In this document: positions 1 to 7,695 of the stretch, piece by piece
How the letters are laid out: each line of letters starts with the position of its first letter
Numbering within the stretch: position 1 is the first letter of the stretch
Source: Flavobacteriaceae bacterium
GTDB lineage: Bacteria > Bacteroidota > Bacteroidia > Flavobacteriales > Flavobacteriaceae
Direction: 5' to 3'
DNA length: 64,000 nt
NCBI GenBank assembly: GCA_026710085.1
Contig: JAPORT010000031.1
Location: 1 to 64,000 of the forward strand
The notes under the pieces: model-generated
The model's database searches: none
The model's input: the letters and a program-made list of their open reading frames with translations, nothing else
Told to the model about the DNA's origin: nothing
Position numbers and translations under genes: made by a program

Positions 1-6
1 TATTTA

Positions 7-358
7 CTAGGTCAATTCCGTCCCTTTGTCTTGATCTTTTTTCGCTTTAATGAAGGTAGCGATCGCATCCAAACTTTTTTCAAATTCAGGAACACTATCT
101 GTAGCGGTATTCCAAACAAGCTCTAAATCGGCGTCGTGGCATTCATGGACTAAGCGATGTCTCATCTTCTCAATTTTACCCCAAGGGATCTCAGGGAATG
201 CGTGTTTCACTTCATTCGTCATTTTATAAACATATTCACCAAATTAATTCGATGTTTTTAATCAACGCATCTTGAATCATCCAATCCTCTAAAAAAGCAT
301 CCTAATGCTTTGTTTTGGTGACTAATTCATTGATCTTAGCAACGGCTTTTTTAATCAT
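7..358 (-). pseudogene. HepT-like HEPN toxin (DUF86), decayed
   Basis: The last 71 codons (222 down to 7) read as the C-terminal half of a HepT/HEPN ribonuclease toxin, including the RHRLVHE stretch that matches the R-x4-6-H HEPN active-site motif and the usual DLELVW follow-up. The N-terminal half is still legible upstream on the same strand (358 to about 225: IKKAVAKINELV, then DAFLEDWMIQDALIKNIELI). It is interrupted by a TAG stop and by one extra T just before GGT GAA TAT, which breaks the join to EYVYKMTNEVK. In the family this RNase is paired with an MNT nucleotidyltransferase antitoxin, and such a remnant lies directly upstream at 378-655. I infer the toxin is inactive because one nonsense and one frameshift mutation separate its halves. 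Confidence 0.7.
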
Positions 359-377
359 AGCAACCCGAAGCGAGTCG

Positions 378-655
378 TCAGCGACAGAGGGTATTTTCAT
401 TATACAATAATATCATATCATTTAAAATAGCCTCTTTAATGAGAGGGTTTAAACAATCAAATTTCACCAAATCCACTTTTCGATGCAACTTCTTTTCTAA
501 ATCCTCGATCAAATCTTCTAATTTCAAAAAGTCCAAAATAACCATCAAACGAATAAGCAATATCGACATCAATATCCGCTCTTTCTTCATCAATAACCTA
601 AAACTGCAAAAACTACTGTATCTTTTCTTTGGTTGGAGTTAGGTTTTAGGTAGCT
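378..655 (-). pseudogene. MntA-like nucleotidyltransferase antitoxin, decayed
   Basis: The reverse strand carries a minimal nucleotidyltransferase of the MNT/MntA antitoxin family. The C-terminal part (593 to 378) has the typical pattern LEDLIEDLEKKLHRKVDLV followed by PLIKEAILNDMILLY. The catalytic D-x-D strand appears as ADIDVDIAYSF in a different frame just upstream, so one frameshift separates the catalytic aspartates from the rest. The GSxARG motif expected further upstream is not recognisable. The family AMPylates and neutralises HepT toxins, and the HepT remnant lies immediately downstream, so the pair is a dead MntA-HepT module. This is a remnant rather than a new gene. Confidence 0.6.
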
Positions 656-666
656 GAAAAAGACTA

Positions 667-830
667 TTCAACGATTCGATTAAAGCATGGGAATTAGGCC
701 CTGTCATTCCTAATATTTACGAACAGTATAAAAAAAGGGAGGTTTTTCACAACACAAAGTTACACTTGATGGTTCTTCAATAAGATTTATTCAAAGATAT
801 TGATGACTTTATAACATCGTCTTGCATGAA
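667..830 (+). pseudogene. Panacea/SocA-type (DUF4065) antitoxin fragment
   Basis: From 667 the plus strand encodes FNDSIKAWELGPVIPNIYEQ and then a lysine-rich stretch before a stop near 783. The 'AW-x-x-GPVIP-x-x-Y' core is the hallmark of the Panacea (DUF4065, GepA/SocA) domain, which serves as antitoxin for many different toxins. A few more plausible codons follow the stop (DLFKDIDDF). Neither the N-terminus nor a partner toxin can be read. It sits next to the dead MntA-HepT pair on the opposite strand, suggesting a graveyard of toxin-antitoxin loci at this end of the window. Confidence 0.5.
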
Positions 831-1198
831 CATATCTTTGACATAAAGCAAAAATGATAGCACTTTGAGTTATGTTGCTATTCGTCTAATCCTTTGAAAG
901 TTAATTTCTGATATGCGAACTTGAAAGGATACAATATGTTTTCCTACTTGACCTTTTTTTGGTATTCATTGTATTTGAGTTCTATCCCCACTGAGTCGTT
1001 TTAACCTAACATCAATGAGTTTTTTTTGATAATGATCCCCATTTCATCAATGAGAACGCAAATATTGTCAACAACTGACTGCGGTAGATAACGATTAAGT
1101 CTTTTTAAGTTTTTGCAAACGTTGCTTATTTGATAATGATAAAGGTATTCTATTGTTGTTTGATAAATTGTCAAACATTCGTTTTTATTTTAACGTCT
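831..1198. other. intergenic debris, no gene seen
   Basis: AT-rich sequence in which all frames are short and without recognisable motifs. It probably continues the decayed toxin-antitoxin segment to its left. No promoter, terminator or repeat could be supported. Confidence 0.5.
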
Positions 1199-1942
1199 TT
1201 ACTGCCTAGAATTCAACCGAGCAAGCAGTCTAAGAATTTCCAAATACAACCAAATCAGTGTCACAAGGAGTCCAAAAGCGCCGTACCATTCCATATATTT
1301 TGGCAGGCTTTGTTTTGATGCTTTATCGATAAAATCAAAATCCAAAACTAAATTAAGAGCAGCAATGACAATGATGACTAAATTGATTCCAATGGCCATC
1401 AATGAAGCATTTGTTGGGTCCAAAACACTGACATTGATGCCAAAAAATCCCAAAATAAAACTCGCAAAATAGAATAGAAAAACACCCCCTGTGGCTGCAA
1501 TCACACCTAATCGAAACTTGTTGGTCACCCTTATAGCACCTGAACGGTACAACATGAGCATGGTGACCAAAATAGCAAGAGTAATAAAAATAGCTTGGAA
1601 GACAATTCCCTGATACATTGTTCCATAAACTGCAGATATTCCACCCAAAAAGGCACCTTCTAAAATCGCATATATTGGAACAGTCGTCGGAGCCCACTGC
1701 TTCTTAAATACGGTAACAATGGCAACTACAAAACCCGCAATAGCTGTACCTATAATCCATCCTGGAGTCATTGATTGGTAGGTTAAAAAACCAATGGCCA
1801 CCATCAAACCGATACTCAAGAATATCTTATTCAAGGTCCCGTTCAAAGTCATGGTATTGGTCGCATGAACACTTTTGGACCGATCAAAAGCTCTTGAGCC
1901 AAATACTGGGTTTCCAGATTTTTGAGTAATAATTGCACTCAT
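1199..1942 (-). CDS. Bax inhibitor-1/YccA family membrane protein
   Basis: This 247-residue inner-membrane protein has a short soluble N-terminus ending near residue 30 and then about seven hydrophobic segments. The family includes E. coli YccA (a modulator of FtsH) and eukaryotic Bax inhibitor-1. Family traits seen are the N-terminal FGSRAFDRS and MTLNGTLNK segments, the helix pattern of TM1-TM7, and a DFDFIDKASKQSLPKYMEWY segment before the last helix, which holds the conserved acidic residues and the 'K-x-x-EWY' element. Length is normal for the bacterial long form. It is monocistronic, with nothing close upstream. The exact role in this organism is unknown; members are linked to membrane proteostasis and calcium leak. 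Confidence 0.88.
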   Translation of the reverse strand: MSAIITQKSGNPVFGSRAFDRSKSVHATNTMTLNGTLNKIFLSIGLMVAIGFLTYQSMTPGWIIGTAIAGFVVAIVTVFKKQWAPTTVPIYAILEGAFLGGISAVYGTMYQGIVFQAIFITLAILVTMLMLYRSGAIRVTNKFRLGVIAATGGVFLFYFASFILGFFGINVSVLDPTNASLMAIGINLVIIVIAALNLVLDFDFIDKASKQSLPKYMEWYGAFGLLVTLIWLYLEILRLLARLNSRQ

Positions 1943-2032
1943 AGGTTATACTGCTTTAATGAGGGCAAAGATAAAATAGAATATCTTTTTTATTAAGAAA
2001 GTCAAATGTAAATCAAACATGGGAAGACCTAA

Positions 2033-2227
2033 TCACCTAATAGAATCTCGAAATTGAGTTGATTGAGTTTCTTTTTCAGCATTGTTGTCATCTTGGTTTT
2101 TTCGATTATGATTTGGAGAATCTTCATTGAAGTCCACTTTGACCTCAAATTCATGTGGAAACATGACGTAGAGGCAGTGACTGAATGTAAAAAGAACCAA
2201 AATCAAAACAATAATTTTTTTCGCCAT
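2033..2227 (-). CDS. small putative membrane-anchored or secreted protein
   Basis: This is a 64-residue reading frame with a lysine-led hydrophobic N-terminus (AKKIIVLILVLFTFSHCLYV) followed by a polar, Asn/Asp/Gln-rich tail. That pattern fits a signal peptide or single membrane anchor. A GAGGA sequence about nine bases before the ATG supports this start. An open frame covers the same bases on the other strand, but it lacks a comparable protein-like profile. No family is recognised. It could equally be a chance frame, so confidence is low. Confidence 0.35.
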   Translation of the reverse strand: MAKKIIVLILVLFTFSHCLYVMFPHEFEVKVDFNEDSPNHNRKNQDDNNAEKETQSTQFRDSIR

Positions 2228-2370
2228 AAGATTAAGTCCTCATTAGTTTACATTATGTAAGAGTCCCCTGACTTCAAAATGTTACAATCTCGAGCATTTG
2301 TTTTCAAAGTTGCGAACCATTATCGTCTGTTGTAACGATTCAGTGAAGTTCGTGCAACAATGCATCCTCG

Positions 2371-3198
2371 TTATTGAACAAAATTGGTGAGCGTACCAAT
2401 TCCATCTATGGTTATATCTACTTGATCATCCTTGTGAAGCGTGAACTTTTCATCTGGAACAAGACAAGTTCCAGTCATCAAGAAAACGCCATCGGGAAAA
2501 CTCTGGTCACGAAATAAATAATCAACTAGTTCTTCAAGTTTTCTTTTCATTTTGGATATCGCAATTTGATCTTGATAAACAATATGCTCTTGCCTTGTAA
2601 TTTTGATTTTTATAACTGTTTTTAGAGATATTGGGGCTTTTGGTATATACAAACAGGGACCTAAACTTGAACTTCGGTTATAAACTTTAGCTTGAGGGAG
2701 ATACAATGGATTTTGTCCCTCGATACTTCTCGAACTAACATCATTTCCAACGGTATAAGCTTCTATCGTTTTTGAAGAAGAAACAAATAGTGTTAGTTCG
2801 GGTTCAGGGACATTCCATGTCGAGTCTTTTCTGATGGAAATTGGTTGATTATGTCCAACACATCGACGAAAATTTCCTTTATAAAATAATTCGGGGCGAT
2901 CTGCATAATAAACCATATCATAAAATTGGGAGCCCCCAGAGTCTTTTGACTCATCCATTCGTGCGGTGCGACTGCGCATGTAAGTAACCCCTGCCGCCCA
3001 AATTTCTTGGCTATTTAAAGGAGGTCCGATTGTATCAAAATCAGGGAGCGGACATGGATGCCATTGATGCAATTGATTCAATAAATATTGGTGGAGTCCA
3101 ACCCTATTGATTAACTCATCAAAGTTGATGTTTTGATATTGAAAACACTTGCCATTGATTTCTAAATAACACGTATGATTGATTTTGTATAGTTTCAT
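2371..3198 (-). CDS. fumarylacetoacetate hydrolase (FAH) family enzyme, likely in deoxy-sugar acid breakdown
   Basis: This 275-residue protein has the FAH fold core: an IWAAGVTYMRSR strand near residue 67, the metal-binding acidic pair in VPEPELT (Glu132, Glu134), and a further acidic ligand in GNDVSSRSIEG (Asp153). The LYLPQAKVYNRSSSLGPC stretch resembles the 2-keto-3-deoxy-arabinonate dehydratase and 2,4-diketo-3-deoxy-fuconate hydrolase side of the family. Its neighbours are a mutarotase (13 bp upstream) and a FucP permease on the same strand, so I infer a role at the end of non-phosphorylating L-fucose (or rhamnose) oxidation. The dehydrogenase, lactonase and dehydratase steps are not in this window. 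Substrate assignment is therefore context-based. Confidence 0.8.
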   Translation of the reverse strand: MKLYKINHTCYLEINGKCFQYQNINFDELINRVGLHQYLLNQLHQWHPCPLPDFDTIGPPLNSQEIWAAGVTYMRSRTARMDESKDSGGSQFYDMVYYADRPELFYKGNFRRCVGHNQPISIRKDSTWNVPEPELTLFVSSSKTIEAYTVGNDVSSRSIEGQNPLYLPQAKVYNRSSSLGPCLYIPKAPISLKTVIKIKITRQEHIVYQDQIAISKMKRKLEELVDYLFRDQSFPDGVFLMTGTCLVPDEKFTLHKDDQVDITIDGIGTLTNFVQ

Positions 3199-3211
3199 TT
3201 TGATCTATAAA

Positions 3212-3541
3212 TCAGTAATCGAAAATTAAATTCAAAGGGGTCCATTTTTGACAGGATCTAGCCCAAGGGATTGGTATTTGGTATTGACTCATTAACCTCT
3301 CCCATTTTTGAACAATTGGATTAGCCAGGTCCATTTTATTTTTTTGTTCAAAACTAAAGTCATCTTCAACCGTAAGGTGCATGTATAGCCGATTTCCAAT
3401 ATGATAAATCTTCATGTTGGTTATACCAGAATCTCGGATGCTTTTTAATACTTCCGGCCACACATTTTTATGATGTTGTATGTATTTTTCAATGAGTTTT
3501 GAATCATCGGGCATATCAACTGCTAGGGCGTATTGCTTCAT
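3212..3541 (-). CDS. L-rhamnose/L-fucose mutarotase family protein
   Basis: This 109-residue protein matches the RhaM (DUF718) mutarotase family, which interconverts anomers of 6-deoxy-hexoses in the cytoplasm. Diagnostic segments are the H-x-N-V-W-P-E-V helix near residue 24, DSGITNMKIY, the RLYMHLTVEDDFSF strand, and the closing PWA motif near residue 92. Length is typical. In Bacteroidota a divergent branch of this family travels with FucP and acts on fucose. Because the fucP gene starts upstream of it on the same strand, with a gap of about 80 bp, fucose is the more likely substrate here. Together with the FAH enzyme it forms a three-gene co-directional unit. Confidence 0.82.
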   Translation of the reverse strand: MKQYALAVDMPDDSKLIEKYIQHHKNVWPEVLKSIRDSGITNMKIYHIGNRLYMHLTVEDDFSFEQKNKMDLANPIVQKWERLMSQYQIPIPWARSCQKWTPLNLIFDY

Positions 3542-3620
3542 GAGTATTGTTTAAAATCTTGATCCCTTTTCTGAAATTTATTGTCAAAAGGTTGGATGCA
3601 TGTCATTTTATCAACACACA

Positions 3621-4940
3621 TTAACTCTTATGACTTGAGCCATAACGAATGGAGCGGAAGCCATAAAGTGCCACAACCAAAAAGCAAATCAAAGGAAGAA
3701 TAAATGAAAAATTGACTTCGGGCACCCCAAAGATGATGTTATCCGCATATGCGGGTCCTCCAATATCCAAAATTTTTCCTTGCAAAACAGGCATAAAAGC
3801 TCCCCCAACAATAGCCATGACTAAAAATGCAGATCCTGTTTTGGCATCATCACCAAGACCATAGAGAGCGATTCCATAAATTGTTGGGAACATCAAAGAC
3901 ATGCAAAATGAAATCATCACCAATGAATAAAGGCCATAAAGTCCTTCAATAAAAATAGCTCCCAAACAAAAGACAATGGCTGAAAAGCTCAGTATCATTA
4001 ACAATCTACCAGAATTAATGAACTTTAAAAGGTAGGTACATATGAATCGCCCCATTAGAAAGATACCCAATGCAACATATGCATAATTAACAGCAGTTCG
4101 ATTATCAATACCGAGATTTTCCGCATATTGGTAAATGTATGTCCAACACATGATTTGGGCCCCTACATAAAACATTTGAGCAATGACACCTCCAAGAAAT
4201 CTCTCTTTTTTAAATATTCTTTTGATCGATACAATCATATTGGTGGATGTTGTTTTCTCCTTTCTCTCTGGCATTTTTACCATTGATACGACAAAGAGCA
4301 TGAGTAAGACAAAAATGCCAAGTGCTACGTATGGATTTCTAATTACTTCTAAATCTGTAGTCCGAATGGCTGCTTTGGCTGTTTCAGATAGTGTTTCATA
4401 GATATTTTGACCGTTTGAGTCGACATCATCTGATTGTAATGCTCCAAGAATGAATGTTTGAGCAACAAATAATCCCGACAATGCACCAAGTGGATTGAAT
4501 GACTGAGCCAAATTTAATCTTTGAGTGGCCGTTTTTTCTGGCCCCATTGCCATGATGAATGGATTGGCCGTCGTTTCTAAAAAGGCTAGTCCAAATGTTA
4601 GGATATAGAGAGCCAATAAAAAAAAGCCATAACTTTCAGTCATCGTTGCAGGAAAAAATAATAATGCTCCTAAAGAATACAATAACAATCCAACAACTAA
4701 CCCCTTTTTGTAAGAATACTTTCTTACAACATAAGCTGCAGGTAAAGCCATTGTAAAATAACCTCCATAAAATGCCGCTTGAACCCACGAGGCTTGGGTA
4801 TTACTGAGTTCAAGAATTTTTTTAAAGGCCGAGACCATTGGATTTGTAATGTCATTTGCGAATCCCCAAAGTGCAAACATTGTTGTCACTAAGACAAAGG
4901 GTAAAAGAATTTTTTTGGAAACTAGTGTCGAATGATTCAT
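3621..4940 (-). CDS. fucP: L-fucose:H+ symporter, FucP-type MFS permease
   Basis: This is a 439-residue major facilitator superfamily transporter with about 12 membrane segments. Family marks include FALWGFANDITNPMV in the first helix (with the Asp-Ile-Thr-Asn-Pro element of FucP), a QAAFYGGYFTMALPA second helix, and LETTANPFI in helix 4-5, where the acidic residue belongs to the sugar/proton site. It imports 6-deoxy-sugars across the inner membrane. The gene precedes a mutarotase and an FAH-family enzyme and is divergent from the oxidoreductase/DUF1080/PL6 genes across a 258-bp gap that probably holds both promoters. The same fold also includes glucose/galactose permeases (GluP), so fucose is inferred from neighbours plus the helix-1 signature. 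Confidence 0.86.
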   Translation of the reverse strand: MNHSTLVSKKILLPFVLVTTMFALWGFANDITNPMVSAFKKILELSNTQASWVQAAFYGGYFTMALPAAYVVRKYSYKKGLVVGLLLYSLGALLFFPATMTESYGFFLLALYILTFGLAFLETTANPFIMAMGPEKTATQRLNLAQSFNPLGALSGLFVAQTFILGALQSDDVDSNGQNIYETLSETAKAAIRTTDLEVIRNPYVALGIFVLLMLFVVSMVKMPERKEKTTSTNMIVSIKRIFKKERFLGGVIAQMFYVGAQIMCWTYIYQYAENLGIDNRTAVNYAYVALGIFLMGRFICTYLLKFINSGRLLMILSFSAIVFCLGAIFIEGLYGLYSLVMISFCMSLMFPTIYGIALYGLGDDAKTGSAFLVMAIVGGAFMPVLQGKILDIGGPAYADNIIFGVPEVNFSFILPLICFLVVALYGFRSIRYGSSHKS

Positions 4941-5198
4941 GATTCTAAAATAGTAATGTTTGGGAAATTACAAAATAGATTGTTTCTGATTGAAACGCAT
5001 TGAAGAGGCACTTGAATGAAGCCTTTATTTAATGGTTTCCTTAAAATTGCATTTGATAGACTCCAACCCCATTTTTATCTGATGAGATTACCACAAGTAC
5101 AAAATGTATGCAATGATCTTCTCTAACCTAGTTTTTGAAAATCAAGCATGTAGTTTTTTATTTTTCATCTCAATGATTATTTTTATCATGCGTAGTTA

Positions 5199-6519
5199 AT
5201 GAATAGAAAACAATTTATCAAACAGTCTTTTTTTACAATCGCTCTTGCTCGTGCAGGGATTACTACATTAAACTTTGCAGACAAGCGTTTTGTTTTTCAA
5301 AACGCAAATGATCGAATTCGAATAGGAGTCATCGGTATCAATGGAATGGGTTGGATCAATACTTTATCTCTTTTAAAGGTTCCGAATATTGAACTAGTTG
5401 CCATTTGTGATGTGGACCAAAAGATCATACACCCAAAAATACAGTCTATAAAAAATCAGTTGAAGACCATCGATGTTTATTATGATTATCGATTCTTATT
5501 AGAAAGAAAAGACATCGATGCCGTTGTCTTCGGTGCTCCAGTTCATTGGCATGCTTTGATGACGATTCATGCATTACAATTGGGAAAACATGTTTATGTC
5601 GAAAAGCCTCTTGGTAATTCAATTGGCGAATGTCATGCGATGGTCAAAGCTCAAGCATAAATATCAAAAAGTGGTGCAAGTAGGGCAATGGCAACGGAGT
5701 CAAACCCATTTTCAAAATGCCATTGATTACGTTGATTCTGGACTTTTGGGGAAGATTCGCACCGTGAAAGTATGGTGTTATCAAGGGTGGATGAGACCAA
5801 CTCCAAAAGTTCTGGATCGTCAACCTCCAGATGGCCTAGATTACAAACAATGCTTGGGGCCAGCCCCAATCAAACCTTTTAATTCGAGTCGCTTTCATTT
5901 TCATTTTCGCTGGTTTTGGGACTATGCTGGTGGTTTGATGACTGATTGGGGAGTTCATCTTTTGGACTATGCTCTTTTGGGGATGAAGTCAACTCAACCT
6001 AAATCCATAGTAGGCTTGGGAGGCCATTTTGCATATCCTGATTTGGCTCAAGAAACGCCAGATACCTTAACGACACTTTATGAGTTTAATTCCTTTAATT
6101 TGGTTTGGGATTCGGCCATGGGAACTGACTTAGGATCTTATGGCTTGGATCATGGAATTGCCTACATTGGCAATAACGCCACTCTTGTTTTGAATCGCTC
6201 AGGATGGAAAGTGATTGAAGAACCGAATCAAAAAGACAAAGTCAATAAAGAACTGGAACCACCCATGGAAAACGGCTTGGATGCCCATACCAAAAATTTT
6301 GTTAAAGCCATGAAAAATAATTCCCCTCATTCTGTCAACTGCTCTGTAAATGATGCTGCACACATCGCCATCTTAGCTCAAATGAGAAATATTTCCTACC
6401 TAACTGGTGAAAAGCTCTTTTGCGATAAAGAAAAGATGAAGTTTACGGATTCCCGTATTAATAGTACCTATTTTACAACTCAATATCACAATGGTTATGA
6501 ATTACCTCAAATCTCTTAA
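5199..6519 (+). pseudogene. Gfo/Idh/MocA family oxidoreductase with one frameshift
   Basis: The N-terminal 153 codons contain the Rossmann fold (GVIGINGMGW near residue 50) and the EKPLG motif, then stop at 5658-5660. The rest continues in the +1 frame from KYQKVVQVGQWQRS through a normal GFO_IDH_MocA C-terminal domain to 6519. Joining the two after AQA gives an ordinary full-length protein of about 440 residues, so one extra base (the T at 5658) is the simplest explanation. The N-terminus is a signal-like hydrophobic stretch, as in periplasmic members of this family, although no twin arginine is present. The DUF1080 gene overlaps its end by 29 bp, a pairing common in Bacteroidota keto-sugar loci. 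It may be truly broken or a sequencing error. Confidence 0.8.
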
Positions 6520-7294
6520 ACAATTTTTCCCTTTTCTGTACATTCTGTTTTGTACCGGATTGGAATTGGCCATAGCTCAAAAAAAACAAATACCCGATCC
6601 AGAGGAAACAGAAGTTTGGGATCCTGAACCTTCCACTGTATCATTTGATGAAAATAATGTTCCTAGTGATGCCATTATCCTTTTTGATGGAACGGATTTA
6701 TCCAAATGGCAAAGTGCAAAAGGCGATGGAAGTCCGGCATTTTGGACTATTAATGATGATCGTTCCATGACAGTCTCTCCTGGAAATGGAGGAATCGAAA
6801 CCATTGAAGAACATGGCTCGATTCAATTGCATTTAGAATGGAAGTCTCCTCAAGTTGTCAAAGGAGAAGGGCAAGGAAGAGGAAATAGTGGGGTGTTTTT
6901 TCAGCGAAGGTATGAAGTTCAAATTCTTGATAGCTACAATAATCGAACGTATTCTAATGGCCAAGCTGCTTCCATTTACAAGCAATACATACCGCTGGTC
7001 AATGCGACAAAATCTCCTGAGGAATGGCAGGTTTATGACATCATATTCATACAACCCATCTTTGATTCAGAAGGTTATTTAGAAACTAACGGACGCATCA
7101 CTGTTTTTCACAATGGCGTTTTAGTTCAAGATAATATCCAACTCTTGGGAACTACTGAATACATTGGAAGCCCCAAAACAGGTCGAGATCAGATGCCAGG
7201 TGATGGCAGTGAAACACGATTGGATCGGAAACTTTATCTTCAAGATCATGGTGATTTAGTCAGTTTTCGAAATATATGGATTCGAAAACTTTAG
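6491..7294 (+). CDS. DUF1080 (3-keto-disaccharide hydrolase-like) secreted protein
   Basis: This 267-residue protein has a signal peptide of about 27 residues and a single DUF1080 domain, a concanavalin-like jelly roll. Diagnostic segments are ILFDGTDLSKWQ near residue 62, RGNSGVFFQRRYEVQILDSY in the middle, and the C-terminal LYLQDHGDLVSFRNIWIRKL. Some members cleave 3-keto-glycosides made by Gfo/Idh/MocA oxidases. The gene lies immediately after such an oxidoreductase, overlapping its 3' end by 29 bp, which points to translational coupling and a joint pathway outside the cytoplasm. If the upstream frameshift is real, this partner may lack its substrate supply. Confidence 0.85.
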   Translation: MVMNYLKSLKQFFPFLYILFCTGLELAIAQKKQIPDPEETEVWDPEPSTVSFDENNVPSDAIILFDGTDLSKWQSAKGDGSPAFWTINDDRSMTVSPGNGGIETIEEHGSIQLHLEWKSPQVVKGEGQGRGNSGVFFQRRYEVQILDSYNNRTYSNGQAASIYKQYIPLVNATKSPEEWQVYDIIFIQPIFDSEGYLETNGRITVFHNGVLVQDNIQLLGTTEYIGSPKTGRDQMPGDGSETRLDRKLYLQDHGDLVSFRNIWIRKL

Positions 7295-7695
7295 TTTCCC
7301 CAAAGTTTTTCACTGTTTTTGACAATCAAAAAGATCAATCATTGGGATGCCTTTATTTTCAATTTCTCTCGTTTTCATGACGGACTATCGTGAGGATGAC
7401 TTTCCTAAATCCTTAATCCTATGGAGACTCCATTCCGATTTGTCTCAAACTGCTTGAATCATAAGTTATGATCATCGACTATTCCATTCTAACTGGACTC
7501 TCAGATAGTTCTTCATCATTTATGTAACAATTATCTTCCATAAAACAGTCCTCATGACAAAAGAGTGCCAAAAGAACTTCACTTCAAAATTGATGAAATG
7601 GAAAAAAGTATTCAAAAAAACCCATAGCCATCGAATCCACAAACAAAGGAACCTGATTTAACATTAATACATAAATCTCTCAATAAAAAAAAGTA
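7295..7695. other. 401-bp intergenic region, nothing assigned
   Basis: There is no frame with protein-like content and no recognisable repeat. The last 70 bases are A-rich and presumably contain the promoter of the PL6 lyase gene, but no convincing TAnnTTTG box stands out. Confidence 0.4.

Noticed and set aside
1353..1697. Cysteine- and aromatic-rich 114-codon frame on the minus strand
   Set aside because: It is a shadow of the YccA-like gene in another frame on the same strand; the latter has family motifs and a normal helix pattern.
5640..5670. Programmed +1 frameshift in the Gfo/Idh/MocA gene
   Set aside because: The stop context (GCA TAA) lacks a slippery codon or a Shine-Dalgarno-like stimulator; a simple insertion is more likely.
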